Under the pieces are notes generated by a model. It was not told where the DNA came from. It did no database searches and saw only the letters and a program-made list of their open reading frames with translations. A stretch of DNA of 64,000 bases from Chinchilla lanigera (lineage: Eukaryota > Chordata > Mammalia > Rodentia > Chinchillidae), in NCBI RefSeq assembly GCF_000276665.1, contig NW_004955463.1, forward strand, positions 12,481,516-12,545,515. The letters are read 5' to 3'. Shown here piece by piece: positions 23,053 through 33,465 of this stretch (the first letter of the stretch is position 1; the number at the start of each line of letters is the position of its first letter). The position numbers and the translations under genes were made by a program.

Positions 23053-25000
23053 AACTTTATTTTTAGAGCAGTTTTCAATTTAGATAAAAATTGCAACGAC
23101 AATGCAATGTTTTACACATACCCCATACCCTGTTTTTCTTATTGCTAACATGTTAGTATGACAGGTTTGTTACTGTTACTGAATCAGTACTGATACATTA
23201 TTGTTAACTAAAGTCTCTGTGGATTCAGATTTTTAAGATTTGTACCCAATGCCCTTCTGCTATTCCAGATCCCATCAGGATACTAAATTGCAGTTAGTTC
23301 TTGTGCTTCCCTAGGCTCCTGTTGGCTATGACAGCGTCACAGAATTTCCTGAACTTGGTGACCTTGCCAGTTTTGAGGGAGACTGTAGAATGTCTATTTA
23401 GCTCATTCCATGTTTTTCTAGTGATTGGACTTGGTTATGGGCAAGGGAGAAGAAAATCACAAGGTGTAGTGCCATTTTTATGCCATCTTATCAAGAACCC
23501 CTCCTGTCAATGTGACTGGTCTCCACTGACAGCGGTCACCATCTGGATAATGCAGTGTTTCTCAGATCTCCTCATTGCAAGGGGTTCATTTTTGCTCTTC
23601 CACACTGCACTACTTGGAAGTCACTGTGCCATCAGCACTGAAGGATGGGGAGTTATTTGCCACCTCCTGGAAGGCAGAGTGTCTACATAAATTATGTGGA
23701 ATTCTGTATAGGAAATTTATGGGCCCTCATGCATTTATTTATTCAGACGTTTATATCAGTATGGATTAATGGATGTTTCATTCATATTTTAGGTTATAAT
23801 CTAATGCTACTTTATTTATTTTATTGCCTAAATTGTTCTAAATTTGGTCATTCAGAGCGCATCCATTTGGACTTGGTATTCCTTTGACATATTCCTATAG
23901 ACGTGGGAATGTTCTTTTTCTGCGTTTTTTGCACTTCTTTTATCCCGGGAATTTTGAGATATTTTCACCTGAACTTGTGTATTACCTGGCCCAACCTTAC
24001 AATGAACATTGCTTGGAGAAGGGCTCTAGAAATCAAAATCTGAACAGTGGGTGTTCTTATTGCCAGTGAATATCATTGCGTATAGGTGCTCTCAGCTGAC
24101 ACAGCAAGCAAACGTCCATGTGCCTCTCAATCCCTGTATAGACACTTACCTATTCCTTATCTCTCTATAATCACCTTTTTCCATATTAAGCCAAACAGCA
24201 GACTGAGATTTGAATTATAATCCTGTTAAATCTACATAAATTTGTATTTGGAGGAATTGACATATTAATGGCATTGAGTCTTCTCGATCATGAACATGGA
24301 CTATTTCTATATTTATGTAGATTTTTGTTTTCTTATGCCAGTTTTATAGCTTTGAAATATAAATTCTGAATGCATTTTGTGAGATTTATCTTATTTTATT
24401 TTGGGGGGTGCTATTTTAAATGATATTATGTTTCTAATTTTAAATTTAACTATTCCTTGCTGTTACACAGAAGAGTCATTGACTTTAAGTGTCAGCCTAT
24501 ATCCCGCAAGCTTATCGGTCCTTTGGGATTTTCTCCACAACCGTGTCACCTGTGGACAAAGACCATTTTGTTTCTTCTTCCATAATTGCGTACCTTTTGT
24601 TTCCTTTCCCATCTTACTACATTTGTAAGGACTTCCCCTGTGATGCTAAGCAGCAGTGCTGGGAGACAATATCATTGTATTTTCTCCAAAATTAGAAAGA
24701 TTTCTATTTTTCATACTTAGATAGGTTTGTTACCTGTAGATTGTTTGTAGATGTACTTTATTACATTGAAGACCTTCCCTTCTATTCCTAAATAGTTTCT
24801 AATCATAAATGGGTATTTATTTTTGTTATATGTTTTTATGAAAGTTAATATGATCATGTTTTATTTTCTTTAGGCTACTTATGTCATGCATTACACAGGA
24901 GGATTTTGACATGTTGAACAGAATTCCTTAGATGAAGTGAATTTCACTTGACCATGATGGAATTAATTTCATTAAGTATAATGTCTTTATATATTATATC
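23053..25000 (-). mobile_element. Old L1 (L1M type) 3' UTR and ORF2 C-terminal region, minus strand
   Basis: Reverse complement of an old L1. The 3' UTR runs from about 23,055 to 24,060, with TTTTAGAGCAGTTTTCAATT, CCTTGCCAGTTTTGAGG, AAGGATGGGGAGTTATTTGCC, and TTTATTTATTTTATTGCC in the family's order. Then ORF2-derived sequence follows, with GAATTGACATATTAATGGCAT and TGAACATGGACTATTTCTATA. The 129-codon plus-strand open frame (23301-23690) lies in this 3' UTR and is not a gene. The element continues at 25,440 and beyond after later insertions. Confidence 0.75.
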
Positions 25001-25004
25001 TAAA

Positions 25005-25430
25005 TTGCTAATATTTCCCAATTTACTGAGGTATAACTGGGACACAAAATGCGTGTAACTAATACATACACTTTGACAAATTTGTTATAGATATATTTAT
25101 ATATACTTAATACTTGTATATTTGGATATGAACACATCCAGGATATAAACACATCTATCACCTCCAAAGTTTTCGTGAGTCCCTTTCACTGTGGTAAGAT
25201 CACATAATGAGATTCAATTCCTTAAGGAAATTTTGAGCACATACTATTTTATTATCAACTACACATACTACATTATACAACAGATCTCAGGAATTTACTT
25301 ATATAACCAACTTTTTACTAATTTGAACAAATACCCATGTGACCTTTCTCCATCTCCTATTTTGTCAAGGATTTTTGTATCAATGTTTTTAGGAGAGACT
25401 GTGTACAATTTTCCTTACTATAATATGTTG
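25005..25430 (-). mobile_element. Second L1 3'-UTR fragment nested in the L1
   Basis: The blocks TTTACTGAGGTATAACTGGGACA, ACATCTATCACCTCCAAAGTTTTCG and TACAACAGATCTCAGGAATTTA are the reverse complement of another L1 3' UTR, which should not occur upstream of ORF2 in the same element. So it is a separate L1 insertion into the first. Confidence 0.55.
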
Positions 25431-25434
25431 TTTG

Positions 25435-25655
25435 CTTTTGATAATAGGGTAAAATTGATCTCTCAATTTACTTAAACCATATTCTCTCTACTTTTATTTT
25501 CTAGAAAATAATGTGGACAGTTGATATTGTTGGTATTATTTCTCAAACACTTTTCTAGAATTTATTAATGATCCCATCTATGCCTGATACTTTTTTATAT
25601 CATTGGTTCAATTTTCTTAATAATTATGACTTATGACAGAAAAATAAAGTGAATT
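25435..25655 (-). mobile_element. L1 ORF2 fragment, minus strand (continuation)
   Basis: The text TGATCCCATCTATGCCTGATAC..TTCAATTTTCTTAATAATTATG is a decayed reverse complement of the L1 ORF2 region just downstream of the reverse-transcriptase core. The same element resumes at about 26,222. Confidence 0.55.
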
Positions 25656-25659
25656 TTTA

Positions 25660-26222
25660 CTTTTTTTTTTTAAGAAAACATCACAATGAAAGACATATTG
25701 CTATCAATCACCCTCAAATATTCCCCCTTCCTTTCAACAGTTATCTCATCATTTACATTTTCTGGAACAATTCTAATAACCCCCCTTCTGTTTGTCCTTA
25801 GTTGTACTGTCACGTTTACGTTGATGACCTGAATGGATTCAAAATGTTTGCCTTCCATGGTCATTTTGACATTTGGATGAGACAAGAGTCATGGGCACAA
25901 GATTTGGTGAATAAGTTGTATGAAGACACACCATAATGTTTTTATTTGACACAGTTATAAGCAGCAACTCCAATGAAATGTGCCATTCACAATCTATGTT
26001 TTATGTCCCACGTTAAAACACAACTTTGCTCAATGGCAGCTCACAGCCAGCTGACTGCACTGAATCAATTGAAACTTGACCTACGCTCCTAAGATTCCAG
26101 TCACTTTGACTCCTCCTGATGACCCCTACCCTTTGTTCAGATGGCACACCTCAGCAGCAGTCACTGTAGTGTTTGATCACACCACATAGGTGCATTTGCT
26201 GTCCACTTCTCCCATGAGTTTG
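25660..26222 (-). pseudogene. Unidentified A-tailed insertion inside an L1, candidate minus-strand retrocopy
   Basis: L1 ORF2-derived sequence can be followed up to about 25,655 and again from about 26,222 (GACAGTTTGTATCTTTTTATCC). The roughly 560 bases between them are not L1. Read on the minus strand the block ends in TTTTCTT followed by eleven As (T run at about 25,661-25,671 on the plus strand), the arrangement of a reverse-transcribed RNA. It contains AATAAA at about 25,943 on the minus strand and a 72-codon open frame (25670-25885) rich in Val/Ile/Thr/Asn. I do not recognise the parent. I considered ribosomal protein L35A and von Willebrand D-like or ITIH-like domains, but the similarity by eye was too weak. 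A non-autonomous repeat family is an alternative. Confidence 0.35.
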
Positions 26223-27960
26223 ACAGTTTGTATCTTTTTATCCATCTATTGCATATAGGTTAGTAAGTTTGTAGGCAAAAAGTTATCGACAATCTTTCTA
26301 GAATCACTTTTGTTCCATTTCTGAAATGGAAATTGGTAATTTATCTTTCTTCTCTCTCTTAGTCTCACTGAAGTCTTAGAAATTTTATTGATTATTTTTT
26401 CAAACATTCAGATTTTGGTTTGGTTGATTTTTCTCCATTGTGTACTTTGTTCAGTTTTATAGATTTACGCCCTAATTTTAATATTTCATTATGCACGATT
26501 TGGAATGAAATTGTTCTTTTTCTACTCCCATATGATTGAAGTTTATATTTACCTGTAGGTCTTTCTTCTTTCTTACTAATGCATATAACAGAAAAATTTC
26601 AGCTAAAACACTACATCCATATGCATATCAAAAATTTTGTGAAGTTATATTTTCCTTCTCATTGAGTTAAAATTAGTTAAATTTCTCAAGATTTAATCTT
26701 AACTCATATGATTGGAAGCGTTCTGTGAATCTTCAAATATTTTGGACTTTCCCAGTTTTCTTGTATAATTAATTATAGTTAAATTCCATTTTGGTGTGAG
26801 AACATTCTTTGTACAAATTATATGCCTTTAATTATTTTTATGGCCCAGAATGTGGGTTTTTTTAGTAATGTTCCCAGTGAGCTCAAGAAGAATGTGTATT
26901 TGACTCTTTTGAGATGCTGTGATTGCTAACTGTGGCATGTCAACTGATTTGAGTAATAACTTCCTATTACATTTGTGTCTCTTGATTTGGCATGTAGGCA
27001 AGAAAACAGAGGAAAGAAGACCCACCTCAGATAGAAGAGACACCAACCAATAGGCTTGTAGGACACTGAGAGTCTGCTGCTTCTGATGCTGTGAGGCTCC
27101 CTACCAAGTACATTTCTTGTATAATTACACACGTATTTTATATTAATTCTGTTCCTGTGCAGAATCTTAATACATATGGAATATTTTAATAAAAGCCAAT
27201 CCAATCAGGTGGATTGGTAGTGCCGTTCAGGGCAACTTTATTGTCACTGACTCTATGCTGTCTTCATATATCATTTAGAGAGACCATATGTTGAAATCTC
27301 TAATAATGGATATCTTTATTTTTCCTTGCAATTCTTCCATTTTTGCCTCCAGTATTTTGATACTCAGCTATTAGATAAACAATTGTTAGGGACTGCTAAG
27401 TATTCTTGGAGAATTGATTCTTTCATCATTAAGTGATGCATTTCTTTATTCTTAATAATATCTTTTGTTCAGAATTTGGTTTCATGTGAAATGAATATAG
27501 CAATTCCAACTTTTGTTAGATTAAGTTTAGCATGGTACATCTTTCCCGTCCTTTTACTTCTAACATCAGTCAAATGTTTAAAATGGTATTCGTATATATG
27601 ACATACAGTTGAGTATTTTTTTAAAATTTCTCTAAAAATTTGTTTTTAATTGGTGCATTTAGACTACTCATATTTAATTTGCAACTGATGCAATTTCATT
27701 AATCTCTATATACTTGTGTATGTTTTACATTTGTTTTTTTTACATTTTCCCTTTTCTTAGTTTTTATTGATTATGTGTGTACACTTTATTGTTTCATTTT
27801 ATAATTATCTCTCAGGATATCAATAAAAAAGTACTTTTGTGTTTACACTGTATATTTAAACCTGTGTATGTCCCACTTTCAAAAATACTGCATAATAGGA
27901 CTTCCTTATCCATGACTTCACTTGCCATGGCTTCAATGACTCATAAACAGTTTTGGTTCA

Positions 27961-28117
27961 GGGCTGGGCATAGTCCATGTAATCTCAGCACTTGAGAGGC
28001 TGAGGCAAGAGGGTTGCTGCAAGTTCAGGGCCAGCTGGGGCTATAAAGTGAGTTGAAGGTCAGCCTGAACTACATAGCAAGACCCTACCTCAAAAAGACC
28101 AAAATGTGCAAAAACAA
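27961..28117 (+). mobile_element. B1 SINE, plus strand, with target-site duplication
   Basis: It starts at GGGCTGGGCATAGTCCATG and carries the internal duplication (AAGTTCAGGGCCAGCTGGG and GAAGGTCAGCCTGAACTAC), ending CCTACCTCAAAAAG and an A-rich tail. Imperfect 16-bp duplications flank it: AAACAGTTTTGGTTCA at 27,945-27,960 and AAACAGTTGTGGGTCA at 28,118-28,133. Confidence 0.93.
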
Positions 28118-28721
28118 AAACAGTTGTGGGTCAACAACAGTAAATGGAAAATTCCCGAAACAATTTGCAGGGTTTAAATTACATGTTCTGATGTGTATGA
28201 TTAACTTTTACATTGTCTGGCTCCATTTCATCTGGGATATGAACCATGTACGTGTTCAGTATGAGGATATGGTATAGGCTACCCACCTGTCAGTCAGTCA
28301 GCAGCCTTTTTGGTTATGAGTTGTGTCTCACAGTGCTTCTGTTCAAATAACTATTTCACTTAATAGCTCAAGTAAAAGAGTAGTGATGTTTGGAATTTAG
28401 ATTAGACAAAGAGAAGCCGTAAAATGTTTTTTTTTAAATGAAAGGTAAAAGTACAATAACATTTTGAGACAGAGATAAGACAGTCAGAGAGAGATTCTGC
28501 AACTTTTTTTCAGCATATTGTTCTATTTTATTACTAGCTATAGTTGTTAATGTCTTACTGTACCTAATTTACAAATTAAACTTTATAACAAATATATATC
28601 AAAAAATTTGTCTGTAGAGTTCAGTCTTATCTGTGATTTTAAGACATTTAATTCAGGTCTTGGAATGTATTCATTGTACATATGAGGGGATAATACTACT
28701 ACTTCATTTTTATTGTTGTTT

Positions 28722-28868
28722 GTCTTTTTTGAGACAGGGTCTCACTATGCAGTTCAAGCTGTCCCTGAGCTCACTTGGTAACCCAGGCTTGTCTCGAACT
28801 CGCAATGATCCTCCTGCCTTAGCCTCCTAAGTGCTGGGATTACAGGCGTGAGCCACCACGCCTGGCTA
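28722..28868 (-). mobile_element. B1 SINE, minus strand
   Basis: GAGACAGGGTCTCACTATGC, two copies of the internal segment (AGCTGTCCCTGAGCTCAC and AGGCTTGTCTCGAACTCGC), CTCCTGCCTTAGCCTCC, GTGCTGGGATTACAGGCG and CCACCACGCCTGGC make a complete reverse-strand B1. CpGs are partly kept, so it is one of the younger B1 copies here. Confidence 0.93.
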
Positions 28869-29053
28869 GTACTGCTTCTACAAACATTTTAGAGTCTTCC
28901 TAAATTACCCCTTCCTGTACTTCTTCCATTGCTGTCATTTATCTTACTAGTTATGCTTTGATGATCTTCCTGTATTCACATGAATTCAAAATTCTAATCT
29001 GTGCATTTCCTTCACCCTGAAGTTTTGTTTTGTTTTGGTTTGGTTTGCTTATG

Positions 29054-29056
<3 letters not shown>

Positions 29057-29090
<34 letters not shown>

Positions 29091-29103
29091 TGTCTGTGTG
29101 TAG
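29057..29103 (+). repeat. (TG)n microsatellite
   Basis: About 16 uninterrupted TG units at 29,057-29,087 are followed by an imperfect TG-rich end. Confidence 0.96.
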
Positions 29104-29154
29104 GATTATAAGACAGTGATGAATTCCTTCCATTTCCATTTGCCTGGGAAAGTC

Positions 29155-29273
29155 TTGGGTTTTTGTTGTTGCTGTTTGTTTGTTCATTGTGATGTTAGGG
29201 ATGAAACTCAGCACCTTGCTTATGTTAGGAAAATGCTTTACATTAAGTTGTACCAGCACCCTTTGCTTCTAAA
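29155..29273 (-). mobile_element. Old ID-like SINE, minus strand
   Basis: A T/TTG-rich tail (TTTTTGTTGTTGCTGTTTG) is followed by TGTTAGGGATGAAACTCAGCACCTTGC and TGTACCAGCACCC, the reverse complement of a decayed ID-like tRNA-derived SINE. Confidence 0.5.
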
Positions 29274-30338
29274 GCATAATTACTTTGAAGATGCAACTCT
29301 AGATTGGAGAAGGGTTCACCACCCGCCCCCAGCCCCACCAATACTTTAGGTATTTCACTGTATTTTTTTCTTGCTAACATGGGTCATGAAAAGAAGTTCA
29401 TTATAATTCTCATCTACTTTCCCCAATTGATAAAGTGTTTTGTTTTCTCTTATTTTTGAGAATGATGTACTTAGTTGTAGACTTTTTAATATTTATATTC
29501 CTTGATTGTTCTCTGAGCTCCTTGGATCTGTAGTATGTTGTCTGTCATGACTTTTTGGACAATTTTCCCATTATTCAACTATTTCTTTTGCTCTGTTTTC
29601 ACTTTTTTCTCATGTTCTAATAAGGTTTAGTTTTTTTTTTTTAATTTTGTCCTAAAAATCTCAGATATTGTGTTGTTGCTCTATTCTTTCCTTGGCCTGC
29701 CACATCTGAAATTCCCAGCACAAACATCTTTTATTTCTGTTGCAGAGTTTTTAATTTCTAGTATTTTCTTTCGGTTATTTTCACAGTGTTTGCTTTTCTC
29801 CATCTGTATTATTCATATTTTCTTGCATATTACATATATTTTCCATCAGAGTCTTTCCCATATTAATCATATTTGAAAGTCCCTGTTTGACAATTTCATG
29901 ACATACACATTACCTGAGTCTGGCTCTGATGCTGGCTTTGCCTCTTCAGATTGCGCTTTTGTTTAGCTTTTTGTACATTTTTTTTATGTTGATTTGGCTC
30001 AGAGCTGGGCTGTTCAGTGCTTGCTGTAATTGTAGGTTTCAGATGCTTCCAATTCCTCTTGCTTTGTCTTCCCTATTGTCTAGAAGTTCTTTTATAGTCT
30101 TCACCTCACAGCTTTTCCAGCATTATCCTGGAACCCTACTGCTGAATGTAGGAATGAAAGAAAACCTTTTATAATCTTATAGTTAAGCCTCAATGTTTTA
30201 ATGGGCCTGTGTCTCTGCACTGCACCTTTATCACATGTTTCTTCCCCTTCCACTTTACCTAGCTTAGGTGAAAGAGGAATCATAGAGAGGACTACAGCAG
30301 GGTAAGTGGCTCTCCTCAAGTCTCGAGTTGTCTTTTTC

Positions 30339-30449
30339 TTTTTTTTTTTTTTTTTTTTTTTTTGGTTTTTCTCCGGTACCAGGAACCGAACTCATGACCT
30401 TGCGCTTGCCAGGCAGGCGCTTTTGCCGCTGAGCTAAATCCCCAGCCCC
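30339..30449 (-). mobile_element. Young ID-type SINE, minus strand
   Basis: On the minus strand it begins GGGGCTGGGGATTTAGCTC at 30,449, has clean A and B boxes and ends CTGGTACCGGAGAAAAACC before a 25-base A tail (T run 30,339-30,363). The body differs by about two bases from the copy at 62.5 kb. Imperfect target duplications sharing TGTCTTTTTC lie at 30,329-30,338 and 30,457-30,466. Confidence 0.96.
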
Positions 30450-31159
30450 TTCAGGCTGTCTTTTTCCATGGAGAATAGGCTTTGGAAGAATGGCCTACAT
30501 TTGTTTTAAATGGTGACTTTCCTGTTTCCCCTGCCAGAGCCCTGAGGAAATGTTACATGGTTATTCAATGTAGGGAACTTGTGGAGTTCTTGGAGGTAAG
30601 TGCTACTAAAGCCTGGTGGTTCCCACTAAGACTGTAGACTCCAGGAGTTTCTGAATCTCTGAGAAACCCACATTCAGCCTTCACCAGCATGTCAAAATTC
30701 TACCACTTCTTGCCTAAGTAACAACTTCTATGGGCAAGCAGGCTAAAAACCCTGTAACAAACCTGCCACTTCTGGAAGCTAATTAGACAAACCCATCTAT
30801 GTGGCAAACTCATCTATCTTGGCTGTGACTCTCTGAATTTGCTTATGTCTCCAGATTTTATGGTGACAGTTTTTCCTAAGATATCGCCCCTTTGACAGAT
30901 CCAGACAATAACTGATTGTCAGTATTTGTGGACCTTTTTTCAAATGTGATTTCCAGAGCTGAAAGTAGAAGTCTCTTAGCTCTTCCAGAGCTGAAAGTAG
31001 AAGTCTCTACTTCAAAAAGTTAATGTCACAAAAAAGACAAAATGAAGGAGAATTGATCTAGAAGAAAAGGTCATCAGCAAAAATGCAACCCAATACAATT
31101 TGCATTAGTTTCTGAATCTGTTTGTAATGCATACACATACACATAGAGGTAGCTACAGA
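30450..31159. other. No gene seen; carries a 32-bp tandem duplication at 30,951-31,010
   Basis: The string TTCCAGAGCTGAAAGTAGAA and the following GTCTCT occur twice, 32 bases apart, without a change across 26 bases. Such an exact local duplication suggests a recent slippage or repair event. The remainder is unique-looking. Confidence 0.7.
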
Positions 31160-31822
31160 TATTCAAATGATGGCTTATTTTATTTCAATAATTGAGATGT
31201 GAAATCAGTGAGACCAGTATCTACAGAAATGAGACGAGACCTTGGATTCATCCTCCTTGGAGAGTCTGGAGGATGTTCTTGGCCAAAGGCACTCCTTGAG
31301 GGTTTGCAGGATCCCGTGGTATCAGCCCTACAGGCCATAGCTCATTCTGGCCACTCTTCTTGTGGGCCTTGTCTGTCTTTAACTTGTGTGTCTCCTTTGA
31401 GGATGTGCTTGTATTTGAACACATTAACCTTTTCCTTCAGGTACATCCCGCAATAGGTGTGCAATCAATCTTTGTAAATTCACAGCCTCTTCAGCCTGTG
31501 TAGAATGGGGTCTTCTTCACCCAGGTTACTTTATCTGCATTGGCCATATCCTTTTGCTTACCCGTGACCATGTGACTTCCCTTTCTGAGGGGCCACACTG
31601 TTCTTCCAACATTGAGTCAAGGAACAGACAGTTACAGGCCTGTGGATAATCAGCATATCTTTGAGCAGTTTCTGGGTCAGCTGACAGGAGTTCACATTCC
31701 TGATCTCACTGGTCTTGCTGGGACCCAACCAGGTAGTCTTTTTCCACAACACAGGAATGCTGGTAGCACGACTCTCTGCAGACTGAGAATACTCTGCTGC
31801 AGCCACCAAGGGGAAAGCTGCC
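31160..31822 (-). pseudogene. RPL19P: Processed pseudogene of ribosomal protein L19
   Basis: On the minus strand the sequence follows the RPL19 coding order without introns. The parent is a 196-residue protein of the large ribosomal subunit. The first recognisable codons lie near 31,803 (SILSLQRV for the parent SMLRLQKR), then CGKKTTWLGP, SEIRNVNS, IIHRPVTV and GKSHGHGKQK follow the parent's order, down to about residue 85. After a deletion of some 25 residues the middle resumes (KIDCTPI), then NVFKYKHIL and a frameshifted remainder ending near TLSKED. Several frame changes and in-frame stops (for example shortly after the VTWVKK block) make it non-functional. The 3' UTR is also kept, with AATAAA on the minus strand at 31,179-31,184. 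The poly(A) tail and target duplications are no longer visible, so it is old. Confidence 0.88.
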
Positions 31823-33000
31823 TTTCTCAATCCTACATATCTGAAGTGCTTTGGAGAACCTGGTATTAGATTATACTTCAGCAACAATTGCTATGTCCAT
31901 GTCATGGTAGTATTAGTAATTGTTATTTTGAAAATACCTTTATTTTTTGGAGGCACACACTGAGAAATTGAAAATAAGACGTCATGGTATCTATAGTTTC
32001 CTTTTAAAAATTTAAAACAAACTACATTATGGCAAACATTAATAATTAATCTATTAAATCTAGATTACAAGCATATGGATGTTAATTATGCTGTTTGGCT
32101 AATTTTCTAGATAATGAAATTTTCCCATAATGTAACTTAAAATAATTAAAAAGTAACCTGACCTTCCCATTTGATGAATATTAAAAAGTGCATTTGTTAT
32201 CACATAAAGTACAACACATAATATGTAGAAGGTGTTCAATAATTTTATCCCCAAAGTATGAATTTTGTATTCTAGGGTAAGGATTGGGCATTCACTTAGA
32301 ATATATAATGTAATCCTCTGAAATTAGTTTCACTTCACCCATACTCATCTTTTTAGCGTAATGAGGGTTAAATCAATGTTGCTTGTCAAAAAACACTATT
32401 AGTATGAATGCAGCATATGTTAATGGTATTGCAGCTTAATGATGAATGATCAATAAATGAGGTAGACATCTATAATACTACCCCTTCTAAGAGTTTCCTG
32501 ACATTCAGTAGACATCCAGCCAGTGATTGATGCTTATTGAGGATTGATGGGTCAATGAATTTCTCAATTTTCTGTGCTTCAAAGTGTCAGCCTAGGAAGA
32601 TAGACATTAACGAAGTTAATGTGTGTTGTATAAATAGTTTACAAATGTCAAGCTGTGTGTTTCTTCTTCATACTCTGTTAGGCTACTTGAAAATTCCACA
32701 TTCTATGAACTATACATTGCTGGCAAAATCAGTGAGAACTTAGAAATCATTGTAACAGTTCCCTCACATCAAAGATCATGATGTTGAAGATCAGAGAAAT
32801 CAAGGGACTGCTCAATTTGCAAAGCAGGACTCTCCACTTTTCACTTCTGTGTCCTAATACGTATAACATAAAGAATGTTGGTTTAGTATTTTTTTGTATT
32901 TTTCATTATTGTTTCTACTTCTGAATGTGACTTCAACACATAGCTTGGAAAATATTTTGCATTTATCCTCAGTAGTTTTGATTCAATTAAATATATATTT
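31823..33000. other. No gene seen; AT-rich unique sequence
   Basis: No exon or clear repeat. A weak MIR-like piece may lie at 32,760-32,860 (GATCAGAGAAATCAAGGGACTGCTCA), but it is too decayed to call. Confidence 0.45.
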
Positions 33001-33190
33001 ATTAATTGCTTACTATGTATCAAGAAATCAAATGCTAAAATAAATGAAGTCTTTCTTGCCCCTCACAAACTCAAAATCCAGCAGGATAATGAAATGAACA
33101 GTGGTAAAAAAATCAACTATGTGCTATGGAGCCATCAAATAGGGAAGAATTAACTCTGTGAGAATTGAGTATGGGAAGTTGGTAGCTGCC
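33000..33190 (+). repeat. Possible old L2/MIR-related fragment
   Basis: The order TTAATTGCTTACTATGTATCA, GAAGTCTTTCTTGCCCCTCACAAACTC, CAGCAGGATAATGAAATGAACAG and AACTATGTGCTATGGAG is that of the mammalian-wide 'TACTATGTGCCAGGCAC .. GACAAGGTCCCTGCCCTCATGGAGCT' repeat. Strongly decayed. Confidence 0.35.
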
Positions 33191-33303
33191 ATTGAGGAAA
33201 TAGAATGTTGTAGTCAGAGTTTACAAGAGAAATAATTTATAACAGGACACATAATTTATAGGATTATTTTCTAATATTCACCTAAAGAATTAAATACAAA
33301 AGA

Positions 33304-33465
33304 GTCCAGCTAAGCTGTCCACACACTAGAAACCCAAAACATCCAGCTGAGGGCCTGGATCCCAAAGCAATGTCTTGCAAAATCCAACTGAAGACCTAGA
33401 GTCCATGGCAATGTCCTCCATGAGTCCAGCTGGAGGCCTAGAGCCCATTACAATGTCTCATACAA
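33304..33465 (+). repeat. Tandem repeat of 41-42 bp, about four units
   Basis: Units begin at 33,341 (ATCCAGCTGAGGGCCTGGAT), 33,382 (ATCCAACTGAAGACCTAGAG) and 33,424 (GTCCAGCTGGAGGCCTAGAG), each followed by a CC(C/A)..GCAATGTC(T/C) block. A more diverged first unit starts at 33,304 (GTCCAGCTAAGCTG). The 62-codon open frame crossing it inherits a repeated peptide pattern. The tandem array and the following 33,480-33,850 stretch could belong to one LTR-like element, which I cannot name. Confidence 0.75.

Larger units (their letters stand above)
26222..30175 (-). mobile_element. Old L1, ORF2 middle to 5' region, minus strand
   Basis: The decayed reverse complement of ORF2 continues here: ACATTCAGATTTTGGTTTGG, TGGTGTGAGAACATTC, AGAAGAATGTGTATTTGACTC (26,885-26,910), the TATGTTGAAATCTCTAATAATGG block and GAATATAGCAATTCCAAC. 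Towards 29,460-30,170 it changes to the 5' portion of old L1s (TCTGAGCTCCTTGGATCTG, CTGGCTCTGATGCTGGC). Order and strand agree with the 3' part at 23.05 kb, so 23.05-30.17 kb is probably one large old L1 broken by later insertions. No frame is intact. Confidence 0.6.

Noticed and set aside
23301..23690. 129-codon plus-strand open frame
   Set aside because: It runs antisense through an old L1 3' UTR.
25660..26222. RPL35A pseudogene or von Willebrand D-like/ITIH-like exon
   Set aside because: A few short matches in order (for example CTYV and NTTVT) suggested RPL35A, and the 72-codon frame has a beta-strand-like pattern, but similarity by eye was far below that of a real retrocopy and the flanking parts did not match.
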